A stretch of DNA of 64,000 nucleotides from CAWEDP01 sp963807925 (GTDB lineage: Bacteria > Acidobacteriota > Vicinamibacteria > Vicinamibacterales > CAVVIG01): positions 512,095 to 576,094 of the forward strand of contig CAWEDP010000003.1 in NCBI GenBank assembly GCA_963807925.1, in the 5' to 3' direction. The notes beneath the pieces were generated by a model. It searched no databases and was not told the DNA's origin. It was given only the letters and a program-made list of their open reading frames with translations. Positions 16,934-25,446 of the stretch are shown piece after piece. How positions within the stretch are numbered: the first letter of the stretch is position 1; each line of letters opens with the position of its first letter. The translations under genes were made by a program, and so were the position numbers.

Positions 16934-18289
16934 TTATCCGCGTTCCAGATCGCCGCGATGCGCCGACGCGGCCGATTCGGGCTCGAGCCCGTATTGGATG
17001 ATCTTGCGATAGAGCGTGCCGCGGCTGATATCGAGGACGCGCGCCGCCTCCTTCTTGTTCCACTTCACGGCGCTGAGGACGTGCACGATGTGCGCGCGTT
17101 CGGCGTCTGCCAGCGTCGGCAGCTCACCGCCCCGATGAGTCGGAACCAGCCCCGGGGCATGCAGAAAATCGATGTCCGTCGCGCGAATGGTCCGGCCGGG
17201 CGCCGACAGCGCGGCGCGCGCGACGGTGCTCTCGAGCTCGCGGATGTTGCCCGGCCAGGGATAGCCGACGAACACGTCGAGCGCCTCGCGCGAGAATCCC
17301 TTGCTGTCGAGCGGCAGACCCTGCGCCGCGCAGTAGCGCGCGAGAAAGCGCTCGGCGAGCACCGGAATATCGAGCGGCCGCTCCTTGAGCGACGGCAGGC
17401 GGATGGCGAACGCATTGACGCGGTAGTAGAGATCCTCGCGGAAGCGGCCGTCCCTGATGAACTGTTCGAGCGGGCGGTTGGTGGCCGAGATCAGTCGAAA
17501 ATCGACCGCGATCGACTTCTGGCCGCCGAGCCGTTCGAACCGACGCTCTTCGAGCACGCGGAGCAGCTTGGCTTGCGCGACGAGCGAGGTGTCGCCGATC
17601 TCGTCCAGGAACAGCGTGCCCTCGTTGGCCAGCTCGAGACGCCCGGGCTTGCGGTCCACGGCGCCGGTGAAGGCGCCCCGTTCGTAGCCGAAGATTTCGG
17701 ACTCGAACAGCGTATCGGGCAGCGCTGCGCAATTGACGGCCTGAAACTTGGCTCGCCCGCGGCGACTGAGCTCGTGGATCATCCGCGCGACGACCTCCTT
17801 GCCCGATCCGGTCGGGCCGAGGATGAGGACGGAGATGTCCGATTTGGCGGAGGTGCGGATCCACTCGAACACGATCAGCATCTTCTCGTCGCGGCCGATC
17901 ATTTCGCGGAATCGCTGCACCGACGGCGACTGATCCTCGGTGCTGACTGTGGCGCGGCGCTCGAGAAAGACGTCCAGCAGGGTTGCCGCGGCCGCGAGCG
18001 CCGGACGCTGCGCGGCAAATCGCGGCGGCTCGCCGGGCGCGATGGTGGCGACGCCGAACGCCACCAGCTCGCGAAGGCACGCCTCCACGTCCTGCCGCAG
18101 GCGGCCGAACGCCTGCATCAACGACTGGATGTCGAAGCTCTCGTCGGGTCTCGCATTGAGGTATCGCAGCAGCGATCCCCGCAGGGGCGATTGCACCAGC
18201 GTGCGAAAGCGTGCATCGAGATCGGGCGCATCCGTCGCGAGTCCGGCCGCGGTGGCGCCGCGCGGGGCGGCGAGGGTCACGTCGTTCAC
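16934..18289 (-). CDS. Sigma-54-dependent transcriptional activator with an N-terminal winged-helix-like domain
   Basis: 451 aa. The central AAA+ domain has Walker A GPTGSGKE (158-165), the sigma-54 contact loop GAFTGA (205-210), Walker B GTLFLDEIG (about 224-232) and YPWPGNIRELE. A Fis-type helix-turn-helix with KKEAARVLDISRGTLYRKI is near the C-terminus. There is no receiver, PAS or GAF domain; residues ~25-95 instead look like a winged helix (SPLRGSLLRYLNA...). It should drive sigma-54 promoters, targets unknown. It converges with fabI and follows the PH-like gene by 13 bp. Confidence 0.85.
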   Translation of the reverse strand: MNDVTLAAPRGATAAGLATDAPDLDARFRTLVQSPLRGSLLRYLNARPDESFDIQSLMQAFGRLRQDVEACLRELVAFGVATIAPGEPPRFAAQRPALAAAATLLDVFLERRATVSTEDQSPSVQRFREMIGRDEKMLIVFEWIRTSAKSDISVLILGPTGSGKEVVARMIHELSRRGRAKFQAVNCAALPDTLFESEIFGYERGAFTGAVDRKPGRLELANEGTLFLDEIGDTSLVAQAKLLRVLEERRFERLGGQKSIAVDFRLISATNRPLEQFIRDGRFREDLYYRVNAFAIRLPSLKERPLDIPVLAERFLARYCAAQGLPLDSKGFSREALDVFVGYPWPGNIRELESTVARAALSAPGRTIRATDIDFLHAPGLVPTHRGGELPTLADAERAHIVHVLSAVKWNKKEAARVLDISRGTLYRKIIQYGLEPESAASAHRGDLERG

Positions 18290-18302
18290 AGACCTGGTGC
18301 CT

Positions 18303-18716
18303 CTACTTATCTTCTTTCGGACGGTAGTACTCGCTCTGATAGCGCTCGATCAGGTTCTTCATCGTCACGGCATCGGCCTTCCGGTGACCGTGGCACCTGA
18401 CGGGGCTCGCCCCGCCGCTGGTTTCGATGAGGACGTCCGACAGCAGCAGCCGGGTGTCGATCTTCACCGACGCCACGTGCGCCATGTGGATCGACTCCTC
18501 CTGCCTCCCGATCCAGCGCGGCGTGTGCTGGACGACGCTCGTCGGCGTGATCAGGACCTGCGTCGGAAACAGGCGATTGCCCGCGCTCAGGCGGCTGGCG
18601 CGGAAGACGTGGCCGGGGGCGAACGGGCGTCCCTTCATCCACACGATCAGGCCCAGGACCACGACGAGGAGTGCGGCAGCGAGCAGCACCCACGGCCACG
18701 CCGATTCGGCGCCCAT
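18303..18716 (-). CDS. Membrane-anchored PH-like protein
   Basis: 137 aa. One N-terminal membrane segment (about residues 8-28) is followed by a soluble part whose ITPTSVVQHTPRWIGRQEESIHMAHVASV pattern (shown only in outline) resembles bacterial PH (YdbT-like) domains, with strands and a conserved IxxxHVASV. The function is unknown. On the minus strand TAACAT ends 8 nt before the ATG, suggesting a leaderless message. It probably forms a two-gene unit with the sigma-54 activator. Confidence 0.6.
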   Translation of the reverse strand: MGAESAWPWVLLAAALLVVVLGLIVWMKGRPFAPGHVFRASRLSAGNRLFPTQVLITPTSVVQHTPRWIGRQEESIHMAHVASVKIDTRLLLSDVLIETSGGASPVRCHGHRKADAVTMKNLIERYQSEYYRPKEDK

Positions 18717-18730
18717 GCAGGCTGATGTTA
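18717..18730 (-). promoter_or_regulatory. -10 element very close to a start codon
   Basis: TAACAT (18725-18730, minus strand) followed by 8 nt and then the ATG at 18716. The spacing fits a leaderless transcript. Confidence 0.35.
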
Positions 18731-18769
18731 AGCTATTTTCCGCCGAAGGCGTGGGCCTGACGCGCTGAC

Positions 18770-19207
18770 ATGGGAACGCTCTCGTCCGAGCTCGCCCCGC
18801 ACGCGCATCGTCTGTCGCCGCGTCCGCGCATCTATGCGGACGCCAACGTGCCTGCCGGCCTGGTCGCCTACATGCGCACGCGGCTCGACTGGGACGTGCT
18901 CTTCGTCCTGGAGGAGGAGACGCTGCGGCGAGCGTCCGATACGACGCATTACCGCCTCGCGCAGCAGCTCCAACGAACCCTGGTCACCCTCGATCGCGAT
19001 TACCTGGACGACCGCCGGTTTCCGCCGGCCGCCGGCGGCGGCGTCCTCGTGATCCACGCGCCCGACGAGCGGCTGCTCTCCGCGCTGCTCGATCGCGTCA
19101 ATCGCGCGCTGTTTCGGCCGGCTGGCATCGAGGCCGATGCGGCCCCGCTGCCGCTGGCAGGCCGCAAGATGCAGGTCCACACCGACTGGAACAGGGACGA
19201 GACGTGA
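18770..19207 (+). CDS. DUF5615 PIN-like protein
   Basis: 145 aa. IYADANVPAGLVAYMR with an early Asp and LVTLDRDYLDD with a second acidic cluster are the two signature regions of the Mut7-C/DUF5615 PIN-like fold, often found in toxin-antitoxin-like settings. No antitoxin partner is seen next to it. The ribonuclease activity expected of PIN folds is inference. It overlaps no other gene and precedes nagA by 34 bp. Confidence 0.65.
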   Translation: MGTLSSELAPHAHRLSPRPRIYADANVPAGLVAYMRTRLDWDVLFVLEEETLRRASDTTHYRLAQQLQRTLVTLDRDYLDDRRFPPAAGGGVLVIHAPDERLLSALLDRVNRALFRPAGIEADAAPLPLAGRKMQVHTDWNRDET

Positions 19208-19241
19208 GATCGAAGAGTCCGCCGGCGATGCGCTCGAATTC

Positions 19242-20450
19242 ATGATTGTCCTCGCTGGCGCCGACCTGGTGTTGCCGGACCGGATCGTCTCGCCCGGCAC
19301 ACTGGTCATCGACGCCGGCCGAATCGCGGACATCCGCACCGACGCGGGCGGCGCCCTGCACGGCTGCTGCATCGTGCCCGGATGGGTCGACGTTCACGTC
19401 CATGGGGTGGAGGGTGTGGACGTGCTCGACGGTCCGCAGGCCGTGGCGGCCATCGCCAGCCGGCTGCCGCGCTACGGCGTCACGGCGTTTTGTCCGACTA
19501 CTGTCGCCTGCGGACCCGAGGCCCTGCGGCGCACGTTTGCGCAGGTTCGTGAGTGGCGCGCCGCCCACGATCCGCGGTCCGCGCGCGTCCTGTCCGTGCA
19601 CCTCGAAAGCAACTTCATCAATCCCGAGTATCGCGGCGCGCAGCCTGCGGCATGCCTCCGGCGACCGCGCGATGCGTTCCAGGGCGCCGCGGCCGTCTGC
19701 TCGCCATCGACACGGACGGCGCACGAGGATTTTTCTGCCGCCGACCTCATGCACGAAATCGCCAGCGCCGCCCCCGAGGTCGCCACGGTGACCCTCGCGC
19801 CCGAGCTCGAGGGCGCGCTCGACGTGATCGCCTGGCTGACGACGAGGGGATACCGTGTGTCGCTTGGACACTCGAGTGCGACGTTCGAGCAGGCGCTCGC
19901 CGCGGCGGCGGCCGGCGCCCGGCAGGCCACCCACCTGTTCAATCGCATGCCGCCCGTCCACCATCGCGCGCCCGGCCTGGCCGGCGCCGTCCTGTCCTTG
20001 GAGGAGTTGGCCGCCGAACTGATCTGCGACGGCGTTCACGTGCACCCGGCGCTCGTCCGCATGGCCATTGCTGCCAAGGGGCCCTCGCGGATTCTCGCCA
20101 TTACCGACGCGACGGCCGGCGCGGGCCTGCCCGTCGGTTCACGGGCCACGCTGGGCGGCCAGCCCATCGCCGTCGGCGAGACCGCCGCGTGTCTCGACGA
20201 CGGTACGCTGGCGGGTAGCACGACCACCATGGACCGCGTGTTTCGGACGCTGGTCGGACCGGTCGGCGTGTCGCTGGTCGACGCGGCCACCGTGTGCGCG
20301 ACGACCCCTGCCCGGGAGCTGGGACTCGCGGGCCACGGCGTGCTCGCCGTCGGCGCCGCCGCCGATCTCGTCGTGCTCGACGCCGAGCTGCGCGTCGAGC
20401 AGACCTACGTGGGCGGCGAATTGGTGTACTCGCGCGGACCCGCGGATTGA
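19242..20450 (+). CDS. nagA: N-acetylglucosamine-6-phosphate deacetylase
   Basis: 402 aa amidohydrolase-fold enzyme. Metal-binding DVHVHG is at residues ~50-55, followed by HLESNF (a variant of the usual HLEGPF), SLGHSSAT, the HLFNRMPPVHHRAPG segment, CDGVHVHP and the catalytic Asp in ITDAT. It removes acetate from GlcNAc-6-P during cell-wall recycling or amino-sugar use. No nagB or sugar transporter is adjacent. The ATG at 19242 was chosen because the family starts a few residues before the first strand. Confidence 0.88.
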   Translation: MIVLAGADLVLPDRIVSPGTLVIDAGRIADIRTDAGGALHGCCIVPGWVDVHVHGVEGVDVLDGPQAVAAIASRLPRYGVTAFCPTTVACGPEALRRTFAQVREWRAAHDPRSARVLSVHLESNFINPEYRGAQPAACLRRPRDAFQGAAAVCSPSTRTAHEDFSAADLMHEIASAAPEVATVTLAPELEGALDVIAWLTTRGYRVSLGHSSATFEQALAAAAAGARQATHLFNRMPPVHHRAPGLAGAVLSLEELAAELICDGVHVHPALVRMAIAAKGPSRILAITDATAGAGLPVGSRATLGGQPIAVGETAACLDDGTLAGSTTTMDRVFRTLVGPVGVSLVDAATVCATTPARELGLAGHGVLAVGAAADLVVLDAELRVEQTYVGGELVYSRGPAD

Positions 20451-20534
20451 CGCAGCAGACCGAAGCCGGTCGACAGGATCAGAACACCGGCCCGGCGAGA
20501 GGCTCCATCAGGTCGTCGCGCGTCAGGCGAATGG

Positions 20535-21212
20535 TTACGAAATGTTGGCGGTGCCGGCGTAGGCCGTTGCGTCGGGCACTCGTGCCCGCACGAACGCGTC
20601 GTGCCGCTCGCGGCACTTGCTGCACGCGCCACAGTGTTGGATCGTGGCGACGGTCAGGCGCGGATTCATGCACGACATCGTCGTCTCGAGCGGAACCCCG
20701 AGCGTCGCCCCGCGCCGGATGACGTCGGCCTTGTCGAGCCCGGCGTAGGGGGCGTCGATCCGGAGATCGTGCGCCAGGCCGAGCGAGAGCGCCCGCGCCA
20801 TGGCCGAGCGGAACGCCGCCGTCGCGTCCGGAAACGGATTGTGGCCGAGCGTTCCGATGGCGATGCGTTCGATGCCTGCCGCGGCGCAGTAGACGGCGGC
20901 CTTGCCGAGCAGGACGATGTTGCGGCCGGGCAGATAGACGTCCTCGTCCGGCGTGTGATACTCCGGCGGCGCCCCCCGAACGGCCCAGTGGGTGGCCGTG
21001 TACACGTCGCGCATGTCGACCGCCATCGTGACGAGCGGCGCGGCCGTACGGAATGCCGCATGGGCCAGCAGCCGCTCCACGGTGTCCCGCTCGATCGGTT
21101 CCCACGCGAGGCCGACACTGACGTAGATCGGCTGGACCGCGCCCTGTGCGGCCTCCTCGGCCAGCAGGACGGCGCTGTCGAGGCCGCCGGAAAGGAGGAC
21201 GCCGGTCGCCAT
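20535..21212 (-). CDS. queC: 7-cyano-7-deazaguanine synthase
   Basis: 225 aa. Converts 7-carboxy-7-deazaguanine to preQ0 with ATP and ammonia, on the queuosine pathway. The PP-loop LLSGGLDS is at residues 6-13, GTLGHNPFPD in the middle, and the zinc-binding cysteines are in SCMNP and HCGACSKC. It is divergent from queD across a symmetrical 77-bp region. Confidence 0.93.
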   Translation of the reverse strand: MATGVLLSGGLDSAVLLAEEAAQGAVQPIYVSVGLAWEPIERDTVERLLAHAAFRTAAPLVTMAVDMRDVYTATHWAVRGAPPEYHTPDEDVYLPGRNIVLLGKAAVYCAAAGIERIAIGTLGHNPFPDATAAFRSAMARALSLGLAHDLRIDAPYAGLDKADVIRRGATLGVPLETTMSCMNPRLTVATIQHCGACSKCRERHDAFVRARVPDATAYAGTANIS

Positions 21213-21292
21213 CAGGTCAGAGAGGAATCTGGTAATCTGGTCGCCGCAGCCATCCGAACAAACTACCAGATAACCGACCGGACGACCTGATG
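21210..21292. promoter_or_regulatory. Symmetrical divergent queC/queD region
   Basis: CATCAGGTC (21210-21218) at the queC start and GACCTGATG (21284-21292) at the queD start form a perfect 9-bp inverted repeat that includes both start codons. Inside it, ATCTGGTA (21227-21234) and TACCAGAT (21264-21271) form a second, 8-bp inverted pair. Each gene thus has the same two motifs upstream, which suggests a shared operator or mirrored leaders. Confidence 0.45.
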
Positions 21293-21718
21293 TACTCCGT
21301 CACCAAGCGCATCGACTTCTGCTACGGGCACCGCCTGCTCGATTACGACGGCATCTGCCGGCATCCGCACGGTCACAACGCGGTGGTGGAGATCGAGGTC
21401 CGGACAGCTGCCCTCGATCATCGCAACATGGTGTGCGACTTCACCGACATCAAGCGCGTGGTCAAGAGCTGGATCGACAAGGAGCTCGATCACCGGATGC
21501 TCCTCCGGCACGACGATCCGCTCGTGCAGCCGCTGCAGGCGCTGGGCGAGCCGGTCTTTCTCGTCGACAGCAATCCGACCGTCGAGCGGATCGCGCGGCT
21601 GATCTTCGATTTCGCCAGCGCGCAGGGACTGCCTGTGGTCCGCGTGAAGGTGTGGGAGACCCCCAGCTCGTACGCGGAGTATGACGGAACCGAGTCCGCC
21701 GCCGCCCGATATCCATGA
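21290..21718 (+). CDS. queD: 6-carboxy-5,6,7,8-tetrahydropterin synthase
   Basis: 142 aa, PTPS fold. First queuosine-specific step, from dihydroneopterin triphosphate. Zinc-binding histidines lie in CYGHRLL and the HPHGHN motif, with the catalytic Cys in GICRHPHGHN; WETPSSYAEYDG is the typical C-terminal segment. queE is not adjacent. Its last codons overlap the next gene by 4 nt. Confidence 0.93.
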   Translation: MYSVTKRIDFCYGHRLLDYDGICRHPHGHNAVVEIEVRTAALDHRNMVCDFTDIKRVVKSWIDKELDHRMLLRHDDPLVQPLQALGEPVFLVDSNPTVERIARLIFDFASAQGLPVVRVKVWETPSSYAEYDGTESAAARYP

Positions 21719-22368
21719 TCCGCCTCGTCGTGTTCGACCTGGATGGGACGCTCGTCGATTCCCGCCGGGACATCGCGGAAGCCACCAACGCCACACTCGA
21801 GTCCTTCGGCGCGGCGCGGCTGCCCGACCAGGCCGTGGGCCGGATGGTGGGAGACGGCGCGCCGGTGCTCGTGGCGCGCGCGTTCGAGGCCGTCGGCGTG
21901 GACCAGCCGGAGAACGCCCTCGAGCGGTTCCTGGCGATCTATCACGGACGGCTGCTCGAGCATACGCGCCCCTACGACGGCATCCCCGATGTGCTGACGG
22001 CGCTGATGCCGCGAGTTGCGCTGGGCGTGCTCACGAACAAACCGATCGCCGCGACGCGCGCCATTCTCGACGGCCTCGACCTGAGCCGGTTCTTTCCCGA
22101 TCGGTCGATCATCGGGGGCGACGGCCCGTTCGCGCGCAAGCCGGATCCGAGCGGGCTGCGGCACCTGGTGGCCGTGAGCGAAACGACGCCCGACGCGACA
22201 CTCCTGGTCGGCGATTCCGCCGTCGACTGGCGGACCAGTCGCGCCGCGTCCACGCAGCTCTGTCTCGCGCGCTATGGGTTTGGCTGGGAGAGCCTGACGG
22301 CCGTGGATCCGGTCGAGCGCGATCTGTGGGTGATCGATCGCCCGATCGATCTGCTCGAGCGGCTGTAG
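21715..22368 (+). CDS. gph: Phosphoglycolate phosphatase (HAD family)
   Basis: 217 aa. HAD motif I VVFDLDGTLVDS at the N-terminus, motif II GVLTNKP, motif III lysine in RKPDPSGL and motif IV LLVGDSAVDW. The cap between motifs I and II fits Gph-like phosphatases that remove 2-phosphoglycolate; substrate breadth in this family makes the exact substrate uncertain. It overlaps queD by 4 nt (ATGA). Confidence 0.8.
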   Translation: MIRLVVFDLDGTLVDSRRDIAEATNATLESFGAARLPDQAVGRMVGDGAPVLVARAFEAVGVDQPENALERFLAIYHGRLLEHTRPYDGIPDVLTALMPRVALGVLTNKPIAATRAILDGLDLSRFFPDRSIIGGDGPFARKPDPSGLRHLVAVSETTPDATLLVGDSAVDWRTSRAASTQLCLARYGFGWESLTAVDPVERDLWVIDRPIDLLERL

Positions 22369-22574
22369 GGAATGCCTACGGTGGGATCGCTGTGCTGTTG
22401 GGCTTCGATGCAGGCTTGTCCGGCCGGCCGGAGGTTGCGCGCGGTTGCGCGCGAAACCCTTGGCATCACCGTTGCTGAGGCGGACGCCCTGGCGCAGACC
22501 GATCCCGCGCGCATCCATCTCCCAATGCCCAGAACGAGGAGCGTGAGAACGGGGACGCTACAATAGCGACCACT
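22369..22574 (+). promoter_or_regulatory. Gap before the gas vesicle cluster, with a -10 element
   Basis: No gene is supported in this 206-bp gap. TACAAT (22559-22564) lies 10 nt before the first gvp ATG, so the message may be nearly leaderless. No good -35 is seen, which would suit a regulated promoter needing an activator. Confidence 0.4.
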
Positions 22575-22904
22575 ATGCCGACGTCACTCAGTGAGGGGCA
22601 CCGTTCGACGGGCCTGGTCGACGTCCTCGATCGCGTTCTGGACAAGGGGTTGGTTGTTGCTGGCGACATCAAGGTGTCGCTCGCGGAGGTCGAGCTGCTG
22701 ACCATCAGGATCCGCCTGCTGGTCTGTTCCATCGACAAGGCGGAGCAGATCGGCCTCGACTGGTGGAAGTTCGATCATCATCTGTCTCCCGGCAAACACG
22801 CGCTCTCGGCCGAGAACGCGGCGTTGAAGAAGGAAATCCGCCTGCTGGAGCGGCGCGTGGCGGCGCTGACCCGGCGGCGGACGTCCACCGTGGGGCTCAA
22901 GTAG
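22575..22904 (+). CDS. gvpJ: Gas vesicle protein, GvpA/GvpJ family (minor, J/S-like)
   Basis: 109 aa. VDVLDRVLDKGLVVAGDIKVSLAEVEL with RIRLLVCSIDKAEQIGLDWW is the GvpA-fold core; the KAEQIGLDWW ending is typical of GvpJ/GvpS-type minor shell proteins rather than the main GvpA. The C-terminal ~35 residues form a charged helix, probably coiled coil (SAENAALKKEIRLLERRV). Minor GvpJ-type proteins are thought to seed or cap gas vesicles. It is the first gene of the cluster. The J versus S label is uncertain. Confidence 0.85.
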   Translation: MPTSLSEGHRSTGLVDVLDRVLDKGLVVAGDIKVSLAEVELLTIRIRLLVCSIDKAEQIGLDWWKFDHHLSPGKHALSAENAALKKEIRLLERRVAALTRRRTSTVGLK

Positions 22905-22952
22905 CGTGGGTGCGGGGGGCAGCCGAACTGGCAGACGACCAAGGAGCAACTG

Positions 22953-23288
22953 ATGCCCGTTGAACGAGCCGCAGGCGGAACCAGTCTGATTGACGTGCTC
23001 GATCGAGTCCTCGACAAGGGGATCGTGATCGACGCCTGGGTACGGGTCTCGCTGGTCGGCATCGACCTGATCACCGTCGAAGCGCGCGTCGTGGTCGCTT
23101 CCATCGACACGTACTTGAAATATTCTGAGGCGGTCGGTCAGGTGGCGCCGGTCTCGAAGCCTGCGGTCGAAGGCAAGGGGTATGACGAAGTCATTGCAGA
23201 AAACGCCGCCCTCAGAGCTCAGCTCCAGAATGGCGCAGCTCTCCGCCGGCCTGCTCGCAACCGCCGGCGCGCCGCGCCGCGCGGTTAG
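22953..23288 (+). CDS. gvpA: Gas vesicle main shell protein
   Basis: 111 aa. DVLDRVLDKGIVIDAWVRVS and the following VGIDLITVEARVVVASIDTYLKYSEAVG (shown in two parts) closely match the nearly invariant GvpA rib protein. AAGGAG lies 7 nt upstream of the ATG. After the core, a ~35-residue tail (AENAALRAQLQNG..., then Arg-rich) is longer than in cyanobacterial GvpA. The tail overlaps the start of the histidine kinase gene by 107 nt in another frame, which is unusual. Confidence 0.93.
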   Translation: MPVERAAGGTSLIDVLDRVLDKGIVIDAWVRVSLVGIDLITVEARVVVASIDTYLKYSEAVGQVAPVSKPAVEGKGYDEVIAENAALRAQLQNGAALRRPARNRRRAAPRG

Positions 23289-25446
23289 GCGGAACGGAGC
23301 GGTTGCGGGAGCGAGACGGCTGGCGGCGCCGGCGGACGCGGATCGCGGAGGCGCGCGCCTGCGGCTGCTCGAGGGCTTCATCGGCCGCACCGACATCGCT
23401 GACGCCGCGCAGTTCGCCCTGGCCTGGCTGGCGGGCGCCGCGGGCGTCACTCAATCGTGCTGTCTGATCCGGCAGCTGCGCGATCAGCCGCTCGTGACCG
23501 TCGCCGCTCACGGCCTGCCGGCCGCCAGGTCCGCCTTTTCGCTCTCGGTGGACGACTGGCGCAATCCGCTCGTGGAGATCGTGCACCGCGGCCGCGCGGG
23601 AGTCTTTCCCGCTGCCCGCTCGACGGCCGAGCGCCGCCGCCGTCCCGCCACGCCCTTCGGGGACGAAGCGTTCTACGCGGTGCCGCTCGGTGTTTCCGGT
23701 CGCAGGGAGGACACGTTCGGACTCCTGCTCGTCGCCGGACCGCCGATCGTGACCGGCACGTTCGACTGGTTCACCGCGCTGCTGAGCCAGAAGGTGCACC
23801 AGACGCTGCGGCAGGAGACGTTGAACGAAGGCGACCGTCAGCAGGCCCCCGAGCGCACGCTGCTGTACGGCATCATCAACGCGGTCACCGACCCGATCCT
23901 GCTGACCGACACCGACGGCCGCCTGCTCATCGCCAATTCGCGGGCGCTGACGCTGTTCACCGCCTCCGAAGAGGAAAGCGAGGGACGCCGCGGCGCGGTC
24001 CGCATGAACAACATGCTGCTGTCCTCGGCGCTGTCGAGCAAGGCGATCGAGCAGACCGGCGCCGCCCGGCGCGAGTTGCTGCTGGTGAACCCTGCCGATG
24101 GATCCGACCTTTTGTTCGAGCTGTTGAGCACCGTCACCGAAGACCCGCGCCACGGCACCGGTGTGGTCTCGATTCTCCGCAACGTCACCGACCTGCGGCG
24201 CGCCAGCGAGGAAATCGAGGAGAACTACCGCCGGCTGCGCATCGCCGAGGTCCAGGCGCGCGCCGAGCGGGATCGCCTGAATCTCATCATCGACTCGGTC
24301 GCCGATCCGATCGTGGTGACCGACGCGGGCGGCGCGACTTCGCTGATGAACGAGCCGGCCGAACGTCTCTTCACGATTGCGAGGGGCGCGACCGCCGTCG
24401 AGCAGCGGTGGGTGCAGGCCAACGACGCGCACTTCTCGTCGTTCATCGCCGGCATGCTCGTCAGCGCCGACCAGCGGCGCGTCGGCGAGATCGGCCTGAT
24501 GGATCCGAAGAGCGGCGAGGCGATGCCGGTCGAGGCGATTGCCGGCAAGGTCCTGTCGGAGCACGGGGAGCTGTCGGCGGTCGTGACGATCCTCCACGAT
24601 CGGCGCGAAGCCCTCGAGAAGGCGACGCTGTACGAGCAGCTGAAGCAGGCCTCGGGCGAGCTCGAGCGCAAGATCCAGGCGGCGACCGCGGACATCGCCC
24701 AGCAGAACGAGCTCCTGCGGCGGCAGGCGATCGAGCTCGAGCAGGCCTCCGCCCTCAAATCGCAGTTCCTGGCGAACATGTCGCACGAGTTCAGGACGCC
24801 GCTCAACGCCATGCTGGGGTACACCTCGATGCTGCTGCAGGGCGTCGCCGGTCCCCTCGACGCGCCCGTGCGGCGCCAGTTGAATCGCATCGAGTCGAAC
24901 GGCCGGCACCTGCTGACGATCATCAACGAGATCCTCGACATCTCGCGCATCGAAGCCGGCCGCATGCCGCTGCAGCTCTCGCGGGTGGATCTGGGCGACC
25001 TGGTCACCGAGGTGCGCACCGAGCTCGAGCCGATCATCCTGCGCTCGAAGCTGACGCTCACCGTCTCGCTCGACAAGGCGGTGCGGCCGCTGCGCACCGA
25101 TCGACAGAAGCTCAAGCAGATCCTGCTGAACCTCCTGAGCAATGCGCTGAAGTTCACGCACCACGGCACCGTGACGATCAGCGCGCGCCGGCACGCAGGC
25201 GAGCGTGGCGTCGCGATCTCGGTGGCCGATACGGGCATCGGCATCGCCGCGGCGGATCAGGAGCGGATCTTCGAGGATTTCCGGCAGCTCGACAACTCTC
25301 CGACGCGCCCCTACGGCGGCACAGGGCTGGGCCTCGCGATCTGCCGCCGGCTGGCCCAGATGCTCGATGGCCGTCTGTTGGTGGAGAGCCGGCCCGGCAA
25401 AGGTTCCGTGTTCACGTTGGCCCTACCTGTCCAGGGAAGGCGATGA
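23182..25446 (+). CDS. GAF/PAS sensor histidine kinase inside the gas vesicle cluster
   Basis: Up to 754 aa. Order: Arg-rich N-terminus, GAF-like sensor (~60-215), PAS (~230-335) and a second PAS (~365-475), coiled coil (~485-525), HisKA with the phospho-His in NMSHEFRTPLN (His535), then HATPase_c with N box NLLSNALKFT, DTGIGI, and GGTGLGLAICRRL. No membrane segment is seen, so it is probably a soluble sensor. The start is uncertain: 23182 overlaps gvpA by 107 nt, and an ATG at 23230 is also possible. It ends with an ATGA overlap onto the response regulator. Confidence 0.88.
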   Translation: MTKSLQKTPPSELSSRMAQLSAGLLATAGAPRRAVRRNGAVAGARRLAAPADADRGGARLRLLEGFIGRTDIADAAQFALAWLAGAAGVTQSCCLIRQLRDQPLVTVAAHGLPAARSAFSLSVDDWRNPLVEIVHRGRAGVFPAARSTAERRRRPATPFGDEAFYAVPLGVSGRREDTFGLLLVAGPPIVTGTFDWFTALLSQKVHQTLRQETLNEGDRQQAPERTLLYGIINAVTDPILLTDTDGRLLIANSRALTLFTASEEESEGRRGAVRMNNMLLSSALSSKAIEQTGAARRELLLVNPADGSDLLFELLSTVTEDPRHGTGVVSILRNVTDLRRASEEIEENYRRLRIAEVQARAERDRLNLIIDSVADPIVVTDAGGATSLMNEPAERLFTIARGATAVEQRWVQANDAHFSSFIAGMLVSADQRRVGEIGLMDPKSGEAMPVEAIAGKVLSEHGELSAVVTILHDRREALEKATLYEQLKQASGELERKIQAATADIAQQNELLRRQAIELEQASALKSQFLANMSHEFRTPLNAMLGYTSMLLQGVAGPLDAPVRRQLNRIESNGRHLLTIINEILDISRIEAGRMPLQLSRVDLGDLVTEVRTELEPIILRSKLTLTVSLDKAVRPLRTDRQKLKQILLNLLSNALKFTHHGTVTISARRHAGERGVAISVADTGIGIAAADQERIFEDFRQLDNSPTRPYGGTGLGLAICRRLAQMLDGRLLVESRPGKGSVFTLALPVQGRR

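Noticed and set aside
21213..21289. preQ1 riboswitch upstream of queD or queC
   Set aside because: The compact preQ1-I pattern with its A-rich tail is not present; the region is better described as nested inverted repeats.
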